This document shows positions 55,361 to 63,736 of a stretch of 64,000 bases of DNA, piece after piece. Under the pieces are notes generated by a model. The model saw only the letters and a list, made by a program, of their open reading frames with translations, did no database searches and had not been told where the DNA came from. How positions within the stretch are numbered: the first letter of the stretch is position 1; each line of letters starts with the position of its first letter. A program made the position numbers and the translations under genes. Origin of the DNA: Rhodococcus sp. SGAir0479 (GTDB lineage: Bacteria; Actinomycetota; Actinomycetes; Mycobacteriales; Mycobacteriaceae); NCBI RefSeq assembly GCF_005484805.1, contig NZ_CP039432.1:4712001-4776000 (forward strand), written 5' to 3'.

Positions 55361-55741
55361 TCAGCCGGCCGTGGGGGCCAGGGTGATCGCCTTGATCTGG
55401 GTCCACGGCACCTGGACCTCGAGCCTGTCCGGTTGGAGGAAGATCGGAAGGTCCACGCCGAGGGCTTTGGCTTCCTGTAGTGCCGTCGAGATCGGATTGT
55501 CCACGATGAACGAGATCCCCCAGGACGTCTGGTCGAGGCCGTCTTCGACCACTTCCACGCTCGTGTACTCCGCGTAGAGCCGCAGCAGGTTCTCGACCTG
55601 GTGGATCTCCCGGTCCTTCCTGTCGAACTGATTCGCCACGGCGATGAGCTCCGCGAGCCGAGCGATGCCCGCAGGCGGTGCGTAGTACAGGAACTCCGGA
55701 ATCGGGGTGGGGCTGACGAAGTGGATCACGCGCGTCCTCAT
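55361..55741 (-). CDS. Hypothetical protein (126 aa)
   Basis: A 126-residue protein from the ATG at 55741. It has no membrane segment, signal or known motif. The middle, IARLAELIAVANQFDRKDRE, is helical; then SWGISFIVDNPISTALQEAK and a beta-rich end. I do not recognise it. It stands alone, 81 bases after the start of the iron-sulfur subunit gene on the same strand. Confidence 0.6.
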   Translation of the reverse strand: MRTRVIHFVSPTPIPEFLYYAPPAGIARLAELIAVANQFDRKDREIHQVENLLRLYAEYTSVEVVEDGLDQTSWGISFIVDNPISTALQEAKALGVDLPIFLQPDRLEVQVPWTQIKAITLAPTAG

Positions 55742-55808
55742 GCGGCCATCATGTCGCAGCGGCCCGACAACCACCGCGACGGCGGCACCGTGTGCAGCCG
55801 CCGACCCA

Positions 55809-56267
55809 TCAGCGCGGGGTGAGCCTGACGCAGGCACGGCGGAGCATGGACTGCACGACCACCGGGTGCACCACGCCGACCGGGGCGAAGTAGACGCGTC
55901 CACGCCAGCCCTTCAACCGCACGACCGTCGTCATCCGGACCAGGCGGGTCTCGGCGTCGACCGCGACGGCGGCCCGGAAGTCCAGATGCCGATCGTCGGC
56001 GCTGACGAGCGCCTCGCCGTCCTGCACGCGGGCGACGGCGAAGACGTCGCGCCCGCCGCGAGGCACCCCGATCAGCGGCACCAGCATCTGCCGGACGGCG
56101 AAGGCCAGCCGGACCCACCGGGGGCTGGCGTCGACCGCGAACACCGTCTCCGCCCAGACCCGTGGATCGTCGGTGGCGCCTGCGGGCAGCGGCACCGCGA
56201 CGACGTCGACGTAGTCCGGGCGGGGGATGTCCTCGAGGGCCATCGACCAGAAGGCGGGGCGCGGCAT
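55809..56267 (-). CDS. DUF2867-family protein
   Basis: A 152-residue protein from the ATG at 56267. The last third, KGWRGRVYFAPVGVVHPVVV followed by QSMLRRA, is the hallmark of DUF2867. This domain is often fused to NAD(P)-dependent epimerase-like domains, but here it stands alone. Its role is unknown. It is divergent from the HAD phosphatase gene across 77 bases. Confidence 0.82.
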   Translation of the reverse strand: MPRPAFWSMALEDIPRPDYVDVVAVPLPAGATDDPRVWAETVFAVDASPRWVRLAFAVRQMLVPLIGVPRGGRDVFAVARVQDGEALVSADDRHLDFRAAVAVDAETRLVRMTTVVRLKGWRGRVYFAPVGVVHPVVVQSMLRRACVRLTPR

Positions 56268-56344
56268 GGCGTCATCCTGCCACGCACCGGGCGGCTGCCC
56301 GTCCCGGCGAGCGACGCACGCCCGGCGGCTGGGATCATCGTCGG

Positions 56345-57169
56345 GTGAGACGAATCAGGCTGGTGGCCTCGGACCTCGACGGGACTCTCCTGCGGTCCGA
56401 CCGGACCGTCTCGCCGCGGAGCGCGCAGGCGATGGCGGCCGCGCGCGACGCCGGCGTGGAGGTGGTGTGGGCGACCGCCCGCGCCAGGCACTCGGTGTCG
56501 GCGCTCGCGCAGTCGTGCGGGTTCCGGGGGGAGGCGATCTGCGCCAACGGGGCCGTCACGCTCGACCTCGCCGACGGCACTCCCGAGATCACCGGCACCG
56601 TCTCGATCGAGGTGGCCGAGGCGCTCGCGGCGATGGAACGGGTCCGCACACTGGTCCCGGGCGTCGTGTTCGCGAACGTGGGGCCGACGACGTTCGTGGC
56701 GGAGCCGGAGTACGCGGCGCTGTGCGAGTACGCCGACCATCACCGGACCCTCGACGAGATGATCCTCGAGGAACAGCTACCGCGGATGGGCGAGCCGATG
56801 GTCAAGATCGTCGCACGTCATCCCGAGGTACCCAGCTTGGAGTTGTACCGACTGGCGGCCGCGGCCGGCGTCGCCGGGGTGGAACTGACGCACTCCGGCG
56901 CACCGTACGTCGAGATGGCCGCGACGGGCGTCTCGAAGGCCACCGCACTCGCGCAGCTGTGCGCGTCCCGGGGCATCGCCGCCGAGGAGGTTGCGGTGAT
57001 CGGCGACGCCGTGAACGATATTCCGATGCTGATGTGGGGTGGCGTCGCGCTCTGTCCGGAGAATGCCTTGCCGGAGGTGCGGGCGCTCGCCACTCGGGTA
57101 CTGCCGAGCAACGACGAAGACGGTGTCGCGCAGTACCTCGAGGAACTCGTGGCCCGAATTCGCGTCTGA
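56345..57169 (+). CDS. HAD-superfamily Cof-type phosphatase
   Basis: A 274-residue HAD phosphatase of the Cof/IIB group, from the GTG at 56345. DLDGTLLRSD carries the two catalytic Asp, WATARARHS is motif II, GVSKATALAQL holds the Lys, and IGDAVNDIPML is motif IV. The IIB cap lies between about residues 85 and 190. Members dephosphorylate sugar phosphates and flavin intermediates; substrate unknown. TetR 57241 follows on the same strand, 71 bases on. Confidence 0.88.
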   Translation: MRRIRLVASDLDGTLLRSDRTVSPRSAQAMAAARDAGVEVVWATARARHSVSALAQSCGFRGEAICANGAVTLDLADGTPEITGTVSIEVAEALAAMERVRTLVPGVVFANVGPTTFVAEPEYAALCEYADHHRTLDEMILEEQLPRMGEPMVKIVARHPEVPSLELYRLAAAAGVAGVELTHSGAPYVEMAATGVSKATALAQLCASRGIAAEEVAVIGDAVNDIPMLMWGGVALCPENALPEVRALATRVLPSNDEDGVAQYLEELVARIRV

Positions 57170-57240
57170 CTCTGGTCCGATCCCTCGCCGTCCGCAATGA
57201 TGCAATCCGCGGGGGCGAGTGAGACGAAGGGTACGACCGA

Positions 57241-57882
57241 ATGCTCAAGCAGGAGCGGGCGTGGATCACGCGCCAGCAGATCGTCAAGGGTGCTTCCGAA
57301 ATGTTCGACCGCGCGGGGTACGAACGCGCGAGTCTGGCCGAGATCGTGGAGCTCTCGGGAATCACGAAGGGCGCGCTGTACTTCCACTTCAAGTCGAAGG
57401 ACGATCTGGCGAAGGTGGTCATAGAGGAGCAGCACGCCATCACGATGAAGGCCGTCGAGGCCATCCTGTCGTCGAGTGAGCCGGCGCTCGAGCAGTTGGC
57501 GATGCTCTGCTACGAGATGGGCCGCCAGATGATCGAGGACCCGATCGTGCGCGCCGGGATCCGCCTGACCCTCGAGATGAGCGCCGACGACGGTCCCCGC
57601 AAGCCGTACGCCGACTGGATCGACGCGTGCGAGCACGTCGCGCGCGCCGCGATCGCCGAGGGCGACGTGGTCGACACCGTCGTCCCCGCCGAGCTGGGGC
57701 GCTTCATCGTCGGCTCCTTCACGGGCGTGCAACTGGTCTCGCACGTGTTGACCGGACGGCAGGATCTGTACGAGCGCATCGACCAGATGCTCAAGCTGTT
57801 GTTACCCGGGATCGTCGCCCCCCGGCGACGGCACAAGATCGATCGCATCCGCGCCGCGCGCTGGACGCCGACCGACGCCTGA
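57241..57882 (+). CDS. TetR-family regulator of the gamma-butyrolactone-receptor type
   Basis: A 213-residue TetR protein from the ATG at 57241 with GAAGGG 9 bases upstream. The DNA-binding part, GYERASLAEIVELSGITKGA then LYFHFKSKDDLAKVVIEEQ, is that of the ArpA/ScbR receptors for gamma-butyrolactone signals in Streptomyces. The ligand domain is of similar length. Mycolate actinobacteria keep such regulators, but their ligands are mostly unknown. No lactone-synthesis gene is in the window. It converges on the fadE33 end across a strong hairpin. Confidence 0.85.
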   Translation: MLKQERAWITRQQIVKGASEMFDRAGYERASLAEIVELSGITKGALYFHFKSKDDLAKVVIEEQHAITMKAVEAILSSSEPALEQLAMLCYEMGRQMIEDPIVRAGIRLTLEMSADDGPRKPYADWIDACEHVARAAIAEGDVVDTVVPAELGRFIVGSFTGVQLVSHVLTGRQDLYERIDQMLKLLLPGIVAPRRRHKIDRIRAARWTPTDA

Positions 57883-57894
57883 CACCAGCGAACA

Positions 57895-57937
57895 CGCCGA
57901 GGGCCGGCCCGGAATCTCTCCGGGCCGGCTCTCGGCG
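57895..57937. terminator. Strong hairpin between the TetR gene and the fadD3 operon
   Basis: Arms 57895-57912 and 57920-57937 pair over 18 bp with one mismatch and a 7-base loop. It lies between converging genes and ends both transcripts. Confidence 0.87.
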
Positions 57938-57948
57938 TCGGGACGGGG

Positions 57949-59085
57949 TCAGGCGGACAGGCCCGCGAGCGTCTCCATCTCCTCGAGGAACTGCTCGGGC
58001 TGCCCGAACAGCTGGGCGCTGCCGTGCGCGCGCTTGAAGAACAGGTGCGCGTCGTGCTCCCAGGTGATCGCGATGCCGCCGTGCAGCTGGATCGAGTCGC
58101 CGGTCACCGCCAGCAGCGCCTCCGAGCAGTACGCCTTCGCGACCGCGGCGTCGGCCGCGGCCGACGGCAGGCCCTCGCTCAGCGAGTGGACGGCCGCATA
58201 CGACGCCGACCGGGCCGTCTCCACCAGGAAGTACAGGTCGGCCATGCGGTGCTTGAGCGCCTGGAAGCTGCCGATTGCGCGCCCGAACTGCACGCGATCC
58301 TTGCTGTAGTCCACGGTCATCTGCAGGCAGCGGGCCGCGGCACCGACCTGCTCGGCCGACAGCGCGACGATCGCGATGCGGCGCACCTGCTCGAGCGCGG
58401 CGGAGGCGTCGTCGGCGGTGAGCCGGACGGCGGGCGCGGAGGCGAACTCCACCAACGACATCGGGCGGGTGAGATCCATCGTCGGGAGCTGACGGCGCGC
58501 AACGCCGTCGGCGGACGGGTCGACCTCGAACAAACCGATGACGCCGTCCGTGCCTTCCACGGACGCAGCCACGATGAGCACGTCGGCGTGCGCGCCGTCG
58601 AGCACGTAGTGCGCGGTGCCCGAGACGGTGTACGCGGACGCGTCGTCACCGGACGCGGTGCACGCGACCTCGGTGCTGCGCCAGTGCCCCTCGGGGCCCA
58701 CCCAGCACAGCGCGGCGATGGACGAACCCTCGGCGATGCCGGGCAGCAGACGCTCGCACGCCTCGGTGTTGCCCGTCGCCAGGATCGCCTGGGCGGCCAG
58801 CACCGCGGAACCGAACATCGGCGACGGCGTCAGCGCGGCGCCGAGCTCCTCGAGCACCAGGTGCTGCTCGACGAGGGTGGCGCCGAAGCCGCCGAACTCC
58901 TCGGGGATCGCCAGGGCCGCGACACCGACCTGCTGGCACAACACGTCCCACAGGCCGCGGTCGAACGCGTCGCCGGACTCGAGCGTCTTGCGCAACGCGG
59001 CCGCGTCGGCGCGCTTGCTCAGCAGCTGCGCCACCGTCTTGCGGAGCTCGAGCTGCTCCTCCTCGAACACTCCGACCCCGCTCAC
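57949..59085 (-). CDS. fadE33: Acyl-CoA dehydrogenase (FadE33-like), last gene of the HIP operon
   Basis: A 378-residue acyl-CoA dehydrogenase from the GTG at 59085, which overlaps the fadE32 stop (GTGA). It has DRVQFGRAIGSFQALKHRMAD and a C-terminal HGGIAITWEHDAHLFFKRAH. In M. tuberculosis fadE31-fadE32-fadE33 follow fadD3, and the order is the same here. The enzymes act in degradation of rings C and D as complexes (family knowledge). This protein is about 60 residues longer than FadE33 of M. tuberculosis, so the exact pairing rests partly on order. Confidence 0.8.
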   Translation of the reverse strand: MSGVGVFEEEQLELRKTVAQLLSKRADAAALRKTLESGDAFDRGLWDVLCQQVGVAALAIPEEFGGFGATLVEQHLVLEELGAALTPSPMFGSAVLAAQAILATGNTEACERLLPGIAEGSSIAALCWVGPEGHWRSTEVACTASGDDASAYTVSGTAHYVLDGAHADVLIVAASVEGTDGVIGLFEVDPSADGVARRQLPTMDLTRPMSLVEFASAPAVRLTADDASAALEQVRRIAIVALSAEQVGAAARCLQMTVDYSKDRVQFGRAIGSFQALKHRMADLYFLVETARSASYAAVHSLSEGLPSAAADAAVAKAYCSEALLAVTGDSIQLHGGIAITWEHDAHLFFKRAHGSAQLFGQPEQFLEEMETLAGLSA

Positions 59086-60068
59086 AGCGCGCTCGCAATC
59101 CGTGCGCGGTGGGCCGAGGCGGTGCCCCAGGCGGACTGCAGTGCCCGCACCTTGGTCAGCCACAGCGACAGGTCGCACTCGAGGGTGTAACCGATGGCGC
59201 CGTGCACCTGCAGGGCCTTGCGCGACGCCACGTAGGCGGCGTTCGCGGCGGCGACCTTCGCGGCCGACACGTCGCGGCCGATGGTGTCGGCTCCGTCCGC
59301 GATGGAGATCGCCGCGCCGTACACCAGCGGGGTGGCCATCTCGACAGCCACGAGCGCGTCGGACAGGTGATGCTTGACAGCCTGGAAGCTACCGATGACG
59401 CGGCCGAACTGCGAGCGGTTCTTGGCGTACTCGGTGGCGGTCTCGATCATCGCGTGGCCGGCACCGATCAGCTGCGCCGACGCCGCGAGCACGGCCAGGT
59501 CGTAGGCCTTCTCGGCGGCCGCGGCGACGTCCGCGCCCTGCGCGAGTGTCTCGACCGACTCCACCTCGAACAGGCGACGAGCCGGGTCGACCGACTCGAG
59601 CTGCGTGGTGGGGCGGACCAGCTCGAGGGTGTCTCCGGAAACCCGCAGCACCGGCTCGGCGACATCGGCGTCGAGAGCGCGCGGGGTGGACGGCTCGAGC
59701 ACCAGCGACGCGAGGGTGCCCTCGGCGATGCCGGGCAGGAACCGCTTGCCCAGTTCCTGATCTCCCAGCGCCGACAGCAGCGCGGGGACGGCTGCCGCCG
59801 TCTCCAGGATCGGGCCCGGGACCGCGGCGCGGCCCAGCTCGATGAACGCGACGGCCAGGTCGGTCGGATGCGCGCCGATGCCGTCGAACTCCTCGGGCAC
59901 CGCCAGCGCGGTCACACCGGTCTCGGCGAGCTGCTGCAGCAGGGCCAGACCCGCGGCGGTGTCGTTCTCACCCCAGGACCGGACGACGGCCGGGGTCTTG
60001 GCGTTGGCGAGCAGGCTGCGGAGGCTGTCCGCGAAATCGCGCTGCTCGGTGGACAGGGAGAATTTCAT
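59082..60068 (-). CDS. fadE32: Acyl-CoA dehydrogenase (FadE32-like)
   Basis: A 328-residue acyl-CoA dehydrogenase-fold protein starting at ATG 60068 and overlapping fadE31 and fadE33 by four bases each. NRSQFGRVIGSFQAVKHHLSD and LQVHGAIGYTLECDLSLWL are visible. It lacks the middle FAD segment seen in FadE31, as expected for the second subunit of a heteromeric steroid acyl-CoA dehydrogenase. It probably pairs with FadE31 or FadE33. Gene position matches Rv3563. Confidence 0.83.
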   Translation of the reverse strand: MKFSLSTEQRDFADSLRSLLANAKTPAVVRSWGENDTAAGLALLQQLAETGVTALAVPEEFDGIGAHPTDLAVAFIELGRAAVPGPILETAAAVPALLSALGDQELGKRFLPGIAEGTLASLVLEPSTPRALDADVAEPVLRVSGDTLELVRPTTQLESVDPARRLFEVESVETLAQGADVAAAAEKAYDLAVLAASAQLIGAGHAMIETATEYAKNRSQFGRVIGSFQAVKHHLSDALVAVEMATPLVYGAAISIADGADTIGRDVSAAKVAAANAAYVASRKALQVHGAIGYTLECDLSLWLTKVRALQSAWGTASAHRARIASAL

Positions 60069-61204
60069 CGATCCGCCTTCGGGAGTCCGAGCAGCCGCTC
60101 GGCAACGATGTTGCGCTGAATTTCGTTGGTGCCGGCGTAGATCGGGCCGGACAGCGAGAACAGGTACCCGTCCTGCCACTTGCCGGCGAGCTCGCCGTCG
60201 GCGCCCAGCAGGTCGAGGGCCGTCTCGTGGATGCGGACGTCGAGCTCGGACCAGAAGATCTTGTTGATCGAACCCTCGACGCCGAGGGGGACACCCTCGA
60301 GCATGCGGGTGACGGTGCCCCACGTGTGCAGGCGGTAGGCCTCGGCGCCGATCCACGCGTCGACGACACGGTCACGGGCCGCGGTGTCGGTCACGTCCGC
60401 GTTCGACTTCCACACCTCGATCAGGCGGTTGACCGCGGAGATGAAGCGGCCCGGGCTGCGCAGCGACAGGCCGCGCTCGTTGGAGGCGGTGCTCATCGCG
60501 ACCCGCCAGCCGTTGTTGACCTCGCCGACGACGTCGGCGTCGGGGACGAAGACGTCCTCGAAGAAGATCTCCGCGAAGCCGGGCTCGCCGTCGAGCTGCG
60601 GGATCGCCCGGACGGTGACGCCGTCCTGGTTCAGCGGGAACATGAAGTACGTCAGGCCCTTGTGGCGCTGCGCTTCCGGATCGGTGCGGAACATGCCGAA
60701 GCCCCAGTCCGCGTACACCGCGCGCGAGCTCCACGTCTTCTGCCCGTTGAGGATCCAGCCGCCCTCGGTGCGACGGGCCGTCGACCGGATGCCCGCGAGG
60801 TCGCTGCCGGCCTCCGGTTCGGACCAGGCCTGCGCCCAGATGACGTCGGCGCGGGACATGCTCGGCATGATGCGCGCGAGCTGCTCCTCGGTGCCGTGCT
60901 CGAACAGCGTGGGCGCGAACAGGAAGATGCCGTTCTGGCTGACCCGGCCGGGGGCACCGGCCTTGTAGTACTCCTCCTCGAAGAGGACCCACTCGATCAT
61001 CGACGCGTCGCGGCCGCCGAACTCCTCGGGCCACGAGACGGTCGACAGGCGGGCGTCGGCGAGCTTGTGCTCCCACTCGCGGTGGGCCTCGAAGCCCTCC
61101 GCGGTGTCCATCGACGGCAGCGGCTCCGCCGGGACGTTGGCAGCGAGCCATTCGCGCACTTCCAGCTGGAAGGCGCGGGCCTTTTCATCCAGTTCGAGAT
61201 CCAC
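60065..61204 (-). CDS. fadE31: Acyl-CoA dehydrogenase (FadE31)
   Basis: A 379-residue acyl-CoA dehydrogenase matching Rv3562 (377 residues). The FAD and substrate segments are WSEPEAGSDLAGIRSTA, NGQKTWSSRAVYADWGFGMF and PGFAEIFFEDVFVPD; the end is GPIYAGTNEIQRNIVAERL. It starts with GTG 61204, sharing one base with the crotonase stop, and overlaps fadE32 by four. It belongs to the KstR2-controlled pathway that breaks down HIP (rings C/D) after CoA activation by FadD3. Confidence 0.9.
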   Translation of the reverse strand: MDLELDEKARAFQLEVREWLAANVPAEPLPSMDTAEGFEAHREWEHKLADARLSTVSWPEEFGGRDASMIEWVLFEEEYYKAGAPGRVSQNGIFLFAPTLFEHGTEEQLARIMPSMSRADVIWAQAWSEPEAGSDLAGIRSTARRTEGGWILNGQKTWSSRAVYADWGFGMFRTDPEAQRHKGLTYFMFPLNQDGVTVRAIPQLDGEPGFAEIFFEDVFVPDADVVGEVNNGWRVAMSTASNERGLSLRSPGRFISAVNRLIEVWKSNADVTDTAARDRVVDAWIGAEAYRLHTWGTVTRMLEGVPLGVEGSINKIFWSELDVRIHETALDLLGADGELAGKWQDGYLFSLSGPIYAGTNEIQRNIVAERLLGLPKADR

Positions 61205-62085
61205 TATTTCGCCTTCGCTTTCATACTGTTGACGTCCATTCCACCCAGCGAGTCCCTGCCCACCTCGGCGTTGTGCGCGTGGGCGAAGTGGTGCAGGCCG
61301 AACACCGAATCCATACCGGCACGCTGACCCATCAGGTCCTCGCACTGGTTGACAGCCTTCTTGGTCAGCGCCAGACCGAACCGCGGCATCTCCGCGATGC
61401 GGGCTGCCAGCGCCAGGGTCTCCGCCTCGAGTTCGGCGCGCGGCACCACCCGGTTGACCATGCCCACCTCGTACGCGCGCTGCGCGGAGAAGCGGTCGCC
61501 CGTGAAGAGGATCTCCTTCGCGAACCGAGTCCCCAGCGCCCACGGGTGGGCGAAGTACTCGACGCCGGGCACGCCCATGCGGACGACCGGGTCCGCGAAG
61601 AACGCGTCCTGCGACGCGACGATCAGGTCGCAGCACCACGAGAGCATGAGTCCGCCGGCGATGCACGCGCCGTGGATCTGGGCGATCATCGGCTTCGGGA
61701 TCTCCCGCCACCGGCGGCACATCCCCAGGTACACCTCGCTCTCGCGGGCGAAGCGCTGGTCGCCGCCGTCCTTGCCGAGGTGGTCCCACCACAGCGCGGC
61801 CTTGTTCTCGTAGTGCACGTGGTGATCGCGGCCGGGGGTGCCGATGTCGTGGCCGGCGCTGAAGTGCTCGCCGTTGCCGGCCAGCACGATCACCTTCACG
61901 TCGTCGTCCTCGACGGCTCGTTCGAACGCGGCGTCGAGGGCGTACGTCATCACCGAGTTCTGGGCATTGCGGTACTCGGGACGGTTCATCGTCACGATCG
62001 CGACGTGGTCACGCACCTCGTAGGTGACGACCTCCCCCTCGTCGGGGACATCGCCCCGAGCGGTGACATCGTGGGGGACGGTCAT
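61204..62085 (-). CDS. Crotonase-fold enoyl-CoA hydratase/isomerase-like protein lacking both catalytic Glu
   Basis: A 293-residue crotonase-superfamily protein, from the ATG at 62085 which overlaps the fadD3 stop. The CoA pocket is normal: NRPEYRNAQN, FSAGHDI and HGACIAGGLMLSW. But at the places of the two catalytic glutamates of enoyl-CoA hydratase it has Leu148 (in GGLMLSW) and Val168 (in DPVVRMG); Asp165 is close by. It is thus unlikely to be a standard hydratase and could be a hydrolase, isomerase or ring-cleaving crotonase. It lies between fadD3 and fadE31, where M. tuberculosis has no such gene. Confidence 0.83.
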   Translation of the reverse strand: MTVPHDVTARGDVPDEGEVVTYEVRDHVAIVTMNRPEYRNAQNSVMTYALDAAFERAVEDDDVKVIVLAGNGEHFSAGHDIGTPGRDHHVHYENKAALWWDHLGKDGGDQRFARESEVYLGMCRRWREIPKPMIAQIHGACIAGGLMLSWCCDLIVASQDAFFADPVVRMGVPGVEYFAHPWALGTRFAKEILFTGDRFSAQRAYEVGMVNRVVPRAELEAETLALAARIAEMPRFGLALTKKAVNQCEDLMGQRAGMDSVFGLHHFAHAHNAEVGRDSLGGMDVNSMKAKAK

Positions 62086-63671
62086 GCCTTGCCCTCCCGC
62101 AGATCGTTCTTGAGCACCTTGCCCGAGGGATTGCGCGGCAGTCCGCCGACGATCTTCACCTCGCGCGGAATCTTGAAGTTGGCGAGCCGCTCCTTGCAGA
62201 ACGCGATGACCTCCTCGGGGGTCACCGTGACTCCGGGCTTCGGCACGACGTACGCGCGCCCCACCTCGCCGGCCCGCTCGTCCGGGATGCCGATGACGGC
62301 GGCCTCGGCGAGGGAATCCATTCGCGCGAGCGCGTTCTCGACCTCGGCCGGGTACACGTTGAACCCGTTGGAGATGTACATGTCCTTGAGCCGGTCGGTG
62401 ATGTCGAGGTAGCCGCGCTCGTCGAGGACGCCGACGTCACCGGTGTGCAGCCAGCCGTCCTCGTCGATCGTCTTCCTCGTCGCCTCGGGGTCGTCGAGGT
62501 AACCGAGCATCACATTCTCGCCGCGCACCAGGATCTCGCCGTTCTCGCCGATCCGGACCTCCATGCCCGGGATCGCGCGGCCCGACGAGGTCGCGACCGT
62601 GACCGGGTCGTCGTCGGTGCGGCACATCGTCACCACGACGGCCTCGGTCTGGCCGTAGGCGGTGATGACGGCGTCGTAGCCGAGTTCGGCCTGCATGCGC
62701 TCGACCAGCACCACCGGGACCGCGGCCGCACCGGTGATCGCGACCCGCAGACTCGACAGGTCGTACTCGTCGCGGGTGGGGAAGTCGAGGATCGTCTGGT
62801 GGATCGTGGGCGCGCCGGGCAGCACGCTGATCTTCTCGTCGGCGATCATCGTCATGATCGTGGGAACGTCGAAGACCGCGGCGGGCACGATCGTGGCGCC
62901 GCGCAGGAGGCACACCATGATCCCGGCCTTGTAGCCGAAGGTGTGGAAGAACGGGTTGATGACCAGGTAGCGGTCGTTCGCGTCGACTGCCGCGCAGTCG
63001 GCCCACGCGTCGGCGATGCCCACGGTCTGACGGTGGGCGGTCATGACGCCCTTGCTCTTACCCGTGGTGCCCGACGTGAACAGGATGTCGGCGACGTCGT
63101 CGGGGGAGACGGCGCGTGCACGGGCATCCGCCTCGTCCGTGGACACGGGCTCGGCGGCCGCTGCCAGCTGGTCCCACTCGAGGATCTCGCCGCCGGGGAA
63201 CTCCGTCGTGGGGGCGCCCGAGTCGGGATCGTCGGACGGCGTGCGGAGGACCAGTTGCAGTGTCGGGATGCCCTGCGGCCCCGCGGCCTTCAGGACGTCG
63301 GCCAGCCGGTCGGCCTTGAGGAAACGGTCCGGGACGACCAGGACCTTCGCCTGGGTGCGCTCGAGGAGATCGAGCGCCTCGTGTCCGGTGTAGCGGGTGC
63401 TGATCGGCACCAGGGTGGCGCCGGCGTACTGCGCCGCGAGGAAAGCCTCGATCCAGTGGTGGGTGTTGGGTGCCCAGACCGCAACGCGGTCTCCCGCCTC
63501 GACGCCCTTGGCCATGAGCGCGCGGGCCGCGAGCCGCACCCGCTCGAGCAGCTCGGTGTAAGTGGTCCGGTCGGATCCGTCCGCCACAGCCTCGTTCGAT
63601 CCGAATTGTTCAGCGGCGCGCCACAGCGCGGCCGGGGTCGTCCGGGGCTCGGTGGTCACATTCGTGCTCAC
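62082..63671 (-). CDS. fadD3: FadD3, HIP-CoA synthetase
   Basis: A 529-residue acyl-CoA synthetase matching Rv3561. The AMP-binding motif is ILFTSGTTGKSKGVMTAH, NPFFHTFGYKAGI follows, and the C-terminal catalytic hinge and Lys lie in DRLKDMYISNGFNVYPAEVE and RNPSGKVLK. FadD3 attaches CoA to the propionate of HIP, the ring C/D remnant of steroids, and so starts its degradation; its product is the ligand of KstR2 (family knowledge). It heads the operon fadD3-crotonase-fadE31-fadE32-fadE33, all overlapping. A perfect KstR2 box lies 36 bases upstream. Confidence 0.93.
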   Translation of the reverse strand: MSTNVTTEPRTTPAALWRAAEQFGSNEAVADGSDRTTYTELLERVRLAARALMAKGVEAGDRVAVWAPNTHHWIEAFLAAQYAGATLVPISTRYTGHEALDLLERTQAKVLVVPDRFLKADRLADVLKAAGPQGIPTLQLVLRTPSDDPDSGAPTTEFPGGEILEWDQLAAAAEPVSTDEADARARAVSPDDVADILFTSGTTGKSKGVMTAHRQTVGIADAWADCAAVDANDRYLVINPFFHTFGYKAGIMVCLLRGATIVPAAVFDVPTIMTMIADEKISVLPGAPTIHQTILDFPTRDEYDLSSLRVAITGAAAVPVVLVERMQAELGYDAVITAYGQTEAVVVTMCRTDDDPVTVATSSGRAIPGMEVRIGENGEILVRGENVMLGYLDDPEATRKTIDEDGWLHTGDVGVLDERGYLDITDRLKDMYISNGFNVYPAEVENALARMDSLAEAAVIGIPDERAGEVGRAYVVPKPGVTVTPEEVIAFCKERLANFKIPREVKIVGGLPRNPSGKVLKNDLREGKA

Positions 63672-63706
63672 AATCTCTCCTAGGGCGAGGCTGAACCTCT
63701 ATACAA

Positions 63707-63720
63707 AGCAAGTGCTTGGT
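63707..63720. promoter_or_regulatory. KstR2 operator between fadD3 and fadE30
   Basis: AGCAAGTGCTTGGT matches the KstR2 consensus AnCAAGnnCTTGnT at every fixed base. It lies in the 65-base divergent space and should control both fadD3 and fadE30 in response to HIP-CoA. Confidence 0.94.
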
Positions 63721-63736
63721 AGGGTACCGTATCGCT

